From Incurvaria masculella (lineage: Eukaryota; Arthropoda; Insecta; Lepidoptera; Incurvariidae), in the NCBI GenBank assembly GCA_946894095.1, contig OX335653.1, positions 2,237,001 to 2,301,000 on the forward strand: a stretch of 64,000 bases of DNA, read 5' to 3'. Both the position numbers and the translations under genes were made by a program. Below the pieces are notes generated by a model. The model made no database searches. It was given only the letters and a program-made list of their open reading frames with translations, and was not told the origin of the DNA. Shown one piece after another: positions 19,655 to 30,400 of the stretch (positions are counted from its first letter, which is position 1; the number at the start of each line of letters is the position of its first letter).

Positions 19655-22600
19655 CTAGCCTATCGTCAGATTTTCGAGCTGAGCGATGACATCCATGTGT
19701 CTAAACGAGTCCGGTTTGTTTGTGAAGGCCTCTAAAAGTTCCCGTTTGGCTGGGTCCTTGGTGTTGTAGTATAGCTGAAACTGGTTGGCCAGACACTGCG
19801 CCTCCTTGGCATTTATTGTGTTCTGAAACAAATGAACCCACCATTGTGTAATGGTAATTTGGTTCCCAAGGAATCCGACATTGTGAGGCAGGCATTCCTT
19901 GGAAAATAATTAATGTCAAATGTTCAATAAAGCTTATCGATGGAGACAATTGCCTTTGCAATTGCCAATTGCAATTGACACATGCCTGTACCTTGAGCTC
20001 AGGCTATCCTAGTCTTGTCAAGCTGAGCCTTTAGTCACAGTTGTCACCTAAATTGTCATTTACGCCAAACCGATCGACTAGGGTTTACAAATGTATAGAG
20101 AAATTGAAGAGCGAACTAACATTTGTGAGTCTGAGTTTGATTTGACAGCTTACTCACCGTCGCCGTAAATACGTTCACGTTGCCATTTATGCCGACTTTG
20201 CATTTCCATACAAATCGGAAGTCCAAGTTTGACTTTGACAGCTTGAAGAAATAAAACCACAGAATATCTAGGAAAAAATTGTATGGAGTTTGACGTTTTT
20301 ACATAACTTCGAAGTTCCGTAAATGCCAATTTAGGTGACAACTCCGACTGACCACTTAGATACACACGCCAGGCGTTTCGTGCATCAAGAACGCAAGCCG
20401 GGCGCGGATGCGACTGAACATGTTCTCGGCGTTTGCATGGACCATCACAAGCACGCGCCCATACCGGGCTTGCCCATGTAATACCGGCTATTGACTTGGT
20501 AATTTACTATGATATTTGTCAAAGTGATTGTACATGCCACACACAAACATAGTCGCAGACATATTGGAGGGTTTGTGTGGGTGGGTGGACTAAAACAAAG
20601 ACAAAATCTTGTTCGGTGGCGATGTTTAGACTGTGTGGCATACGACATGTGGCCAGATTCATAAATGATCTGAATGGAAAAAAAATCGCCACCTCTCCTT
20701 CATTTTCGATTCTGTGGTACAAACAGTTGGATCGCTAGCCTACTGCTTCCAATTTTGAACTTTATATTATATCATATTATTATATTATTATTGATAGGCT
20801 AGCAGCTTTAAGCTGATGCGCCTATATCACAACACTCATTTATTTATTTATTATAATTTTTTTTTTAGATTTTATATGATTGTCCAGTTTATTTTTGAAG
20901 GAATTTACGGAGACAGCGTTTACAACTTCACTGGGAAGACTGTTCCAAGATTCTACCACTCTGTTGGCAAGAAAGTGTCGTCGAGGGTTCTGCTTCGACC
21001 GATTGTGATACAGCTTTTTTGAGTGTCCTCTCAGGTTTTTAGTATTAGCAAGGGTGAACATATCTTGTAGATTGGTAGAGTTGTAAGAAGAGTTGAGAAT
21101 TTTAAGTGTTTCAATAAGATCTCCCCGTTCTCTTCGTTCTTGTAGAGTGGTGAGGCCAAGCTTGTCCAGCCGGGTTCCGTAACTTTTATTTTTCAGTGCA
21201 GTTGGCATTTTTGTTGCTCTACGTTGTACTCGTTCCAGCAGGTCAAAATCTTTCTTGAAGTAGGGACTCCAGATCTGTTATGCATACTCCAACATAGGTC
21301 GCACATATGTTTTATAAAACTTTAGAACTATCCCCATTTTTTTACATTGGCGCAACCATATCAGCTCAGGCACTTCTGAGAGTTGCTAGATAAAATATGT
21401 GTTTACCGAATGTTATAAGGGACTATTTATGTTCTGTCCCCTGGCAACTTAACTTTAACAAAAGTTTCATGCAACTTGATTTTAGACAACGGGCGATTAT
21501 CTGCTACATCATTAAAATGTAATTGTTTATTGTTTGTTCATCATCCATAGGCACCATTCACTTAAATTTGTCATATTTTATCATTAGCCAGTTCAGCATT
21601 CACAGCGAAGAAGAACTGGCAAGAAACTTCGTTGGATTTTTTCAACATCCACTTACTCTAAGTTTACTAAAGTGTTTGAAACTGCTTATAGCTGTACTGG
21701 TTTTTGGTACCGATTTGTGTGAATACATTATTTTAAATCCTTATAACATAAATAGCAAGTATTTATCTACAGTTCATGCCGTATTCAACAGTGAACAAAT
21801 ATCAGTTTATTTTTCAAAGACTTATGTCCTCTATCTAACATCGTTGCCAATTGGAGCAGGCCATTCTCCACAAACATACCTTTTTTTTAATATTTCATTA
21901 AAAATTGATTCAACTCAGCTGTTTGGGCTAAAAATTGTCAGAAAATCCACGCAACAAACCTTATCGAATTCTCCTCGCATCAAGACAATCCCTTTATCTT
22001 CACTCAGCTCCGTGTAATGAACCATCGTGAGGCATTCTGGAGCATTCTCTTTGTGAACCTGAACACGGATTAAATACATGTTTATCTTTCAAACGGTCCC
22101 AAAAATATGCATTTTTTTAAATTAGTAGAAGTACCGATTAACAGCTGAATTCTTGAAATATGTAATGGAGAGGTATTTTTAGGGTTCCATACCCAAAGGG
22201 TGCCAACGGAACCCTATTACTAAGCCTCCGCTGTCCGTCTGTCCGCACGTCTGTCACAGGGCTGTATCTCAGTAACCGTAACAGATAGACAGCTGAAATT
22301 TTCACAAAGTGTGTATTTATTTTGCCGCTATAACAACAAATAGGTAAAAATAATTAAAATTAAAGCGGGCGCCCATACAAAAAACCTGATTTTTTTGTAT
22401 TAAATCTTTTACGATGGTACGGAACCCTTCTTGTGCGAGTCCGGCTCGCACTTGGCTGGTTTTTTTAATGACCGCCTATTCAAACAGCCACTTCTCTAAA
22501 CAGTCAAGGAGTGGCAGCAAAAGCAAGGTGAATATCTAACTCAAGGGAGTTAGTTTAATAAATATACTCCAATCTGGATATACTAGCACAAGGTTTGATA

Positions 22601-25262
22601 ATGTAAACTCAATTAAAAAAAATACCTGAAAAGCTAGAAGTGGGGTAAAATGTACGGTGTTGCCCAATGACTGACACATCATGAACTCGTAGCCCTGCGA
22701 CCGCGGCAAAGGAAGTATGAATGTAGGATGCTTTTTCATAATTTCCTTTAAAACTTTGAATAATTCGTTTGGTATCGTTGCAGCGATGACATCTTTAAGC
22801 TTGTGATACTCCTCCCATATCAATTTAATTTCTTCGACATTCTTGTCGCTTACAAGCTCCACTTTGAATATGGATTCCAGCTTCTTCTCTTGGACGTCAA
22901 CTTTGTCTCTGAGGGATTCCTTTGGATTCAGAACTGAAGAGTATTGCCTGGAATGTTGTAAAATATTAGAATAAATATGTAAAATGAATAATAATAATTT
23001 GAAATAAGCAAGCCATCAAAAGATTTAGTTTGACAGTAAAGTACTGGTTGGAAGTTCTTTTAACGGGCTGTCACAAAAAATAGGACTTTCAGTGAAATGT
23101 TTGTAGAGGTTGTCTACAAACATTCTGTTCTCTCTCTGTGAGGCTGTTCTGAAGGCAGATAATATATAACAAATAGATTATTATAATTAGAGAGTTTAAG
23201 AAATTAATTCTTTGTCCATTGGCCAAGGCAACATTTTGCACGGCGACTGCTATTGATCTAGTGAAATCGTCTTCCAGCCGTTCCCGGTGAAAACGGAACC
23301 CTATTACTAAGCCTCAGCTGTCCGTCCGTCCGTCTGTCACAGGGCTGTATCTCATGAACCGTAATAGGTAGGCAGTTGAAATTTTCACAGAGTGTGTATT
23401 TATTTTGCCGCTATGACAACAAATAGGTAACATTAAAAAATTAATAAAAATTAAAGGGGGGCCCCATACAAAAATCTTTTTTTTTTGTGTTCAATCTTGT
23501 ACGATGGTACGGAACCCTTCGTGTGCGAGTCCGACATGTACTTGTTTAATCACTCAAGACATCTTCATTCTATGTCTGCATATTTTTAATTTTTTTGTAA
23601 ATATCTATATTTTTCAGGACAAAAAATCTAAGATGAAAGGTACAAAGACAACTTTTTTCCAATGGTTTTAGCCAATATTTAATGAATAACAATATTTTCA
23701 AATCTTAAAGGTACATTAAACATATACTACGTAGATATTGACATTCAATATACAAAATTTCGAAAACCTAGTTAAACATTTAGAGCATGTAAACAGTTAT
23801 TACCCGTAGCATGGGGAATGGATAGGGTAACGAATAACACCAGAACATTTAATAAAAGTAGAAAAAAACTAATTTGGTCGCTGGAGATGCCATTATTTAA
23901 AAAAAAATAACAAAGATAAAAACCAAGCTAAGATATCTTAATTTTATTTTTTATATTTTATAAGAAACCTTACAGCTAATCTTAGATTATTACATGATGA
24001 TTATTCTAATATTTTTAAGCCAATGACAAAGTTTCATTGTTTGCAAACTGAAATGTCTTACAACTAAACGATTAAACTTGCACTTGCAACATTCTGCAAC
24101 CGTGTGTGTGATAGGGTGTGTATGCGGTATGTATGTGGTGAATGTGTGTGTTTAATGTGTAATGTGAGTGTATGTATGTATGTTTGTTTTGAGTGTATGG
24201 ACTACGGGCCAGTGCTGGCTACAATGGCTGTGAAAACGATGCAGATGAAACATTTATGCAAGAGTCGTTCATTCTCTATCTATTATTTAAATGAACGTTG
24301 AATATTTTTTAGTAGTCAACTGCTGGGTACCCTGAGACCGTATTTCGGGGCTCGGGAGACAGAAATGGCACCCATTATGATCTTTTTTTTTTAATAATGA
24401 TTTGTTATGGTTGGGTAAGGTTATATTTCTTCTCACATGGAAATATCGCAAAATGCTGCTTTTTTTGGCTGTTTGCTAGGTATCATTAAAAATGTAAAAA
24501 AAAAAACACCCAGGAACAAACGAATTCCTAAAGAGGTGAACTTTCACTCTATCCACCCAGATAGTTGCTAAGATTAAGTTTCTAATGGAAACCCTGGCTG
24601 TGATTTCCATTAGCCATGCAAACCCAGCATCTTGATGGTTGGACAGGATACAAGTTTGACTTTATAGGATCACGACACGATTTTTGCTTAGGCTTAAAAC
24701 TTTTTTTGGATGTATGATGATTAAGAACTTTTGACAAAACTTTCGAGTTCTCTGAGCATTTCTGTAGATATTCAACGCAGATAATACAGGGGAATAATTG
24801 AAAGTGATCAAATTTGGAAAAAAAATATTACTAAGAAGGAGATATCTTTGAACAAAAATCTTTCACTGGTGAGTTCCTTTTCAAACTTGTAACCTATCCA
24901 ACCAGTGAGATGCTAGGTTTGTGTGGCTAATGGAAATCCGAACCGAAACCCCTTCCGCCCCAATAAGTTGGCGCCTGACATTCCCAAACATCAACATTAG
25001 GGTTATGGCATGGTGGAAAGAATTACCTTGTATCGATAGGCCCAAACTTAGGTTTAACTTTAGCTTTCTCTTGTTCTTCTAGACGATGCAAAAAATCTTC
25101 TGGTGATGTTTTTTGGGCTTCAGCTAGCTTCTGAGCATATTTATCGAAGTAGGGGTTCTCTTTGAGTTTCTCGAGGGCTTTCTCAGCGCGCGAGGATGAC
25201 GTCATGATGCTTCGTTTGGCTAGCTTAAGTCCGGTTAAAAAGGGTCGTAAGGATTTGGCCAT
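19655..25262 (-). CDS. ATPAF1: ATP synthase mitochondrial F1 complex assembly factor 1 (ATP11 family)
   Basis: Chaperone that binds unassembled F1 beta subunits in the mitochondrial matrix during ATP synthase assembly (family knowledge). Four exons on the minus strand: 25027-25262, 22626-22947, 21960-22058, 19655-19822. All have GT-AG borders and join in frame to 274 residues, somewhat shorter than the human protein. The N-terminus [18 protein letters not shown] is basic and serine-bearing, as expected of a mitochondrial presequence. Diagnostic blocks: [63 protein letters not shown], and [17 protein letters not shown]. An upstream ATG at 25332-25334 would add 24 residues; I prefer 25262 because its presequence is typical. 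Introns carry a CR1-like LINE tail, a MITE and two GGGTTCCGTA repeats. The start lies about 2.2 kb from the divergent CDK2 start. Confidence 0.92.
20033..20346. mobile_element. MITE of the GTTACCTAAATTGGC family, ATPAF1 intron
   Basis: Begins AGTTGTCACCTAAATTGTCA and ends AATGCCAATTTAGGTGACAA. The interior matches the 16330-16690 copy block for block (CTAACATTTG, GTTTGATTTGACAGCTTACT, TTGAAGAAATAAAACCACAG). Confidence 0.75.
20838..21300 (-). pseudogene. CR1-like LINE reverse transcriptase tail, broken
   Basis: A C-terminal fragment of a non-LTR retrotransposon polyprotein. The minus strand reads [27 protein letters not shown], then [20 protein letters not shown] and finally [15 protein letters not shown]. 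The pattern of these last two blocks is typical of CR1/L2-type LINE C-termini. One in-frame stop replaces a residue near 21280 and the 5' part is missing, so it is dead on arrival. Inserted in the third ATPAF1 intron, in the same orientation as the gene. Confidence 0.75.
21518..21640 (+). repeat. Short repeat family 'TTGTTTATTCATCATCC', copy
   Basis: Shows TTGTTTGTTCATCATCCATA, then ACAGCGAAGAAGAACTGGCA and AGAAACTTCG, as in the copies at 10690-10815 and 54466-54595. Lies in an ATPAF1 intron. Confidence 0.6.
22180..22467 (+). mobile_element. GGGTTCCGTA repeat family, copy 2
   Basis: Starts AGGGTTCCATACCCAAAGGG and ends GTACGGAACCCTTCTTGTGC then GCTCGCACTTGGCTGG. Same order of blocks as at 8108-8420 in the opposite orientation. 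ATPAF1 intron 2 is not involved: it lies in the intron between exons 22626-22947 and 21960-22058. Confidence 0.7.
23290..23550 (+). mobile_element. GGGTTCCGTA repeat family, copy 3 (5'-truncated)
   Basis: Starts at CGGAACCCTATTACTAAGCC and ends GGTACGGAACCCTTCGTGTG. Lacks the first ~20 bases seen in copy 2. In the first ATPAF1 intron. Confidence 0.65.
24095..24190. repeat. TG/TATG-rich simple sequence
   Basis: Imperfect run of TGTGTG, GTATG and ATGTATGT units. The ORF across it (rich in C, V, M, Y) is a product of the repeat, not a gene. Confidence 0.6.
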
Positions 25263-25639
25263 CGCCCGGAAAAGAACTGTAATTATGTAACTATCGCTGA
25301 AAATCAGAAATTCCACCGGTGCTCGACGGCACATCTATAATCCACAGAACTATAATAACGTGACATTGACATTAGTGTTGTGCTGCCAGTATCTACTTAT
25401 AAAAGCTGCCGATACAATACCTGCCATAACAATGATGTATCTGAACTTCGTACATTCATCTCACGGTGATGGTTTTTTATGTTAAGCGGGGCAAATAGGG
25501 TGCGCCAGGACCTATTAAGGTGCCCGACGACGCCCATTGGTTTTCGAACTATGAGAGGGGCTGCGAAAACCATGCCGGCCTTCCAGGCACTTTTTTTCAT
25601 CACGTTTGAAGGACCCCAGGTCGTAATTTGGGTACAATA

Positions 25640-25835
25640 TCTCGAAAGCTTGGAAAACGGCAAACATAATACCTATTCTAAAAAAAGGTGACCCGACTGA
25701 AATTCATAACTACAGACCCATATCAATATGTATTTCAATATAGGCCAAAGTATTTAAATCCATAAAACAGAAAAGAGTTCAAAGAAATGTTCGTTCTTAC
25801 ATGGTTTCTCAGCAACACGGCTTATAGATGTTAAT
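25640..25835 (+). pseudogene. Non-LTR reverse transcriptase fragment (Jockey/CR1-type)
   Basis: Translates as WKTANIIPILKKGDPTEIHN then YRPISI, a hallmark of the N-terminal reverse transcriptase domain of non-LTR elements, followed after stops by AKVFKSI and VSQQHGL, which match the next conserved block. Several stops break it. Only about 65 codons remain. Confidence 0.65.
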
Positions 25836-26102
25836 GGATATTGTTTTATTAACCTTATATCAAAACATTCAGCAAACTTTACACTTTACACTTTTCGTTA
25901 AACATTTCATTTGGATATCCAGTCTATTTAGATTAACTCTTTTGTCAATAAGCAACTTAAATTGTTCACCTCGACTTTTTAATAATTTCAATATCATGAT
26001 TCTCACAATCGATGATTAAACTGCTCTTAAATAACAAACCATTCTATCTGTAAGACCACAAAGTACACTAGACCGTTTTTGAGAATAAAAATAACCAAGT
26101 CT

Positions 26103-26315
26103 CAGAAAACTTTAACAAGTGTATTCAGACTGGGCAGACTAATTTTAATCCGCCGGACTACATTGGTTTTTGTATGGTTAGTCCAGTACTAATCTCGTAC
26201 TAAGTTTTGACAGGTCTGTGCTCTCTGAATGCGACAGTTGGTTGTTAACATTTACAGTCTTATTCAGAGAGCACCTGTCAAAACTTAGTGCGAGATTAGC
26301 ACCAGACTAACCATG
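26103..26315. repeat. Two inverted arms of the CAGTCGTATTCAGAG MITE family
   Basis: GACTAATTTTAATCCGCCGG and TTAGTCCAGTACTAATCTCG precede CTCTGAATGCGACAG; a second arm in reverse starts ACAGTCTTATTCAGAGAGCA and ends CACCAGACTAACCATG. The arms meet near 26245. Confidence 0.6.
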
Positions 26316-27431
26316 AATGAATGAATGAATAAATTCTTTATTGTGCATAAACAAAAATACGAATACAAAGAAAACATACAGCAAAACAACAATACTGCAC
26401 AAAGGCGAACTTATCACTAAGAGTGATTTCTTCCAGTAAACCCTTGGGGTGATGAGGAAAGGCAATAGAAATATCTGTAGGTAGGTGACACACCAGAATT
26501 TGAATAAAAGAAAAAAAAATTAACTCCATATACATACATATACCATAATATATACATATTTATACATATAATTGAATATACTTATATGATTATAAGTTAA
26601 TGGTGTAAACGGTCTTCAAAGTGGAACAGCCGTAAGTGACACGCGCACGCGGCGGTCGGGCAATCTACGGGTTTTTTGTCGGAGACCCTGTCAATCAAGG
26701 GATATTTTGTGTTGGTTATGAAAATTATCTCAGGTCGATTGAGCAGATAAATTACACGTACGGTGGTTTCCTCTCAATTGTATACACTGGAAAGAGAAGG
26801 AATTCTTAATTCCCTTTTACTCTATGGTTGGCTACAGCATGACAGAAAGAGATCTCAAATTTATCTCTATTTCCGGTGTATAGATTTCAGACAAAACGCA
26901 TATCGCATTCAATATTTTTTATGTTTTTCCGTGGCAAATCGTCGCCTCTTATGACATGCTCGGGAATAAAAGCAGTTTAAATAATAAAATTTATTTTAAG
27001 TGCCAAAACTTACACATCAAATAGATAGAAATGTATTTGTCGATTTTGTAAAATGTTGTAAAAGTCAGCAATTTTAACGTATGTCAGCAACACTAAGGTA
27101 TTTGACAAGAAAAAAATTCAAGGTTGTTGTTTTTTTAGTAAAGGAAAAGCTATAGCTTTTGCTTTGATGGGTAATTTCAGAAAAATAATCATACGAATTA
27201 ATCGTGAAAACATTTTCATAAAAAAATGGGGCATAATCGTATACGCGTTCATCTTGCTCCAATCTTTATTTGTTAAACCGAAAGGTTTTGACATCCCATT
27301 AACAATGTAATTTTTATCTTGCAACAAGAACGGTCGCCTAAATTATAGTTTTTAGTTGACTGACAGTTGACCTTTTTCGCCATCGGTGGAGGTCTTTTCT
27401 TTAAAATTTCGCAGACGGATGAAAAATACAA

Positions 27432-30400
27432 ATGGAGCAGTTTTCGCGGATGGAAAAGATCGGCGAAGGAACGTACGGCGTGGTGTACCGAGCCCGCGAT
27501 ATCCTGACCGGTCGCGATATTGCGCTGAAAAAGATCAGGCTTGAGAAGTAAGTTTTGGCGCGAAAAAAGGGCGTCGTGTTTTGATTCTTTGACCGAACTT
27601 ATTTTAAAATATACTTAACTGAAAATTTATATTTAACTTCTATTGTTGACTACATACAACACTGAAGCGTTAGATAATTTTTTACATTAATTCTCTGCAC
27701 AACTTGTCCGTATTTGCTGTTCGAAATTAGCTCAAACCTTCATGCGTGTTCGTAACTAAACTAGTATTTAATGCATCTATCTCGAATGTTTACTCCTGCT
27801 TGCATTCTTCAGGAGAGGACTCTGAATTGTGCTATTTGTTGAATATGACATTCGTGGTATATTCCTTATATTTCTGTTGAATTTGAGTGTGGGTCATATA
27901 ACCTCTCAAAAACCTATGATTTTCAGCAAAGTCTATTCAAATATAAGAAAAAATATTCTCAACGTCCAAACGTCCAAATATCTTGGTCTAGCAAAATTTT
28001 AATAATTCGACCCTCTTGGTTGATTCTTAGTAATAATGTTTTTCCCAAATTGTTGTTAACTGTGCGAAACCATGGTTTATGCTATAGGTGGCAAAAAACT
28101 AGCTTTCGAATTTTGAGATGGAGTGTCTGGAGTGATAGTTCATATGTGTTGTGTTGGGCTAATGTCATCTTGGTCATCAATTTCCAGTGCCCAATGTGAC
28201 CACTGCATACTCATTTTGTCTTTTCCACATAGGAGTATTCCTGAAGAAGATAAATTATGTGTAAATTTAAGGCACGATGCAGTTAAGTGGCTTTTGTTTT
28301 ATTGCTGGACCGCCCAAACTAAATTAGTTTTTATAATCAGGCAAGTCCTAATGTACTCTGATTTAGTGGGTCTGCTTGTTCGAAATTGTTTGCTCAGATT
28401 AGTCAGTCAGTTGTGGGGCCAGGACCTGCCTTCATCTTAACAAATAGGAGTTTATTGTCTAGTTTCCGTTAAATATTTTTGCTTCCAAACACTACCCAAC
28501 TAAACTAATAAATCACGTTACCAAGCTATGCTCTCTCTAATGCTTCAGTTAGCACCAGATAATCAAAGCAATAGGATATTTTTGAAATACTGACAAGAAT
28601 TTCGCCTGCAGTATGGCCCCTCAATTTGCAATGTGAAATGTCTGAAAGATTAAGCATTGATATACGTGTCTAATTATGGCTTAAATAATGCTTTTCACAA
28701 TCTTTTCTGAATAATATAAATTTGTGAAAAGTTACCCCATCATTGTATGCAGTAAATTGTCAGTATTTTTTTTATTTTAACAGAACCTTTTTATTCTAAC
28801 CGATCCTTGATGGATTTGTTGCAATACACATCTACTAGACATAAAAATGTCTAGTAGAATCCCCAGATTTGCATGGGGTTTTCAGTGAAGAAATCTTCAG
28901 ACCAAAGAGTGTTCAAGTTTATGCTTCTCCCAAACTGGTAGATCACCAGGAAGAATTATTTATTGACTATATGGTGCCTCTTTGGTTAACTGACAAGTAT
29001 TCATTAAGAATTTGGTATCCTAAACACCAATGAAATCTGCTCAGAATGATGCACACCTATCATGGTATAGTATACATCTTTCTGCCCCCACTTCTGTTCC
29101 AATGTAGGGGCAGGCGGAGTTGACAGAAAGCCCTTGTGGTAAAATCATAACATATTTATGATAGCCGCGGCCTACTTTACTTCTAATGGGCCCGTATATG
29201 TTCGGTGAAGCCATTGAAAGCTGAGCTCCACACCTTCTTCGCTTTCCGATATAAGACCTCTTCATACATACCCTACCATTACTTATGCTAGGTACCTGAA
29301 CTTTAAGACTCAAGTCTTCAAGACTGTCAGACACGACAGTTGCACACACTTCTGCTCCGTACCCCTATTTCGTCATTGTATCGTTACTGATTCTCTCTGC
29401 TTGTTCAAACTATATTCTCTCCCCGATGGCAGTGAGCCCGAGGGGGTGCCCTCGACGGCCATCCGCGAGATCTCCCTGCTCAAGGACCTGAGCCACCCGG
29501 CCGTGGTGCAGCTGCTGGACGTGATCCTCACGCTGGACAAGCGGCTCTACCTAGTCTTCGAGCACATGCACATGGACCTCAAGCGGTACATGGACTCCGT
29601 TAAGTCTGGACTAGACCCTGATCTTGTCAAGGTATGTCTAAAATGTTCCCTGTTGGAGAGAGCCAGAAGGGTTGGATAGCCATCAGCTCAAGGAGTTAAG
29701 CCATGATCCGCACTCTGCACAAGCGGCTGAGCCTTGTTTTTTCGAAAGCGGTAGAAAATTTAGGACTTTGGACAGACTGTCAGTAACGGTTAAAAGTTTG
29801 AAATAATATTATAAGCCTATTTGACTTTCCGAAATATTTTAAACTTGTGGTAGTAGTACATGCGCTAATCATTTGTAAATTCAGAAAAAAAAAACATAAT
29901 ATTTTAATGAATCCTGTTAATTTCCAAGAGCCATATAAATTTGAAAATTTGTGTTAGCACTTCACATTTCAACTTTTTACTGACTTTTGGCTACCAGATG
30001 CTTAAACAATATTAAGTTAAACGAGCACATAAAAAATAATAACTCTTAATCTTGTTATATAATAATGCATCTATTTTTAACCGAAATTTCCATCTTTGTA
30101 AAGCATCAACACCAAACATCTGTTTTGCAGAGTTACCTACACCAGCTGCTAGATGGCATCGCATTCTGCCACTCGCATCGAGTGCTGCACCGCGACCTCA
30201 AACCTCAGAATCTGCTCATCGACAAGGTTTCTATAACCACTGCGTAATTACTTTTAAACATATACATATTATTTTTTAAAAATTAAAACAGCAAGTGCTT
30301 ATCCCACATTCTTATTGAACATATTGTTTTAAAGTAAAGCTTCGCAACACTTCCCCATCTGGGGTGTTCACATTTAAGACATGTGAGGAATATATAAAGT

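Larger units (their letters stand above)
25263..27431. other. Divergent intergenic region between ATPAF1 and CDK2
   Basis: Holds both presumed promoters, but I see no TATA box I would defend. Contents: a block at about 25500-25630 also present at 6200-6340 (GGTTTTCGAAC...GAAAACCATGCCGGC...GACCCCAGGTCGTAATTTGG), a LINE fragment at 25640-25835, two inverted arms of the CAGTCGTATTCAGAG MITE at about 26103-26315, and an (ATGA)n run near 26310. Confidence 0.5.

Noticed and set aside
21523..22017. 164-codon plus-strand ORF
   Set aside because: It overlaps a dispersed short repeat and the antisense of ATPAF1 exon 3; hydrophobic AT-rich codons suggest chance.
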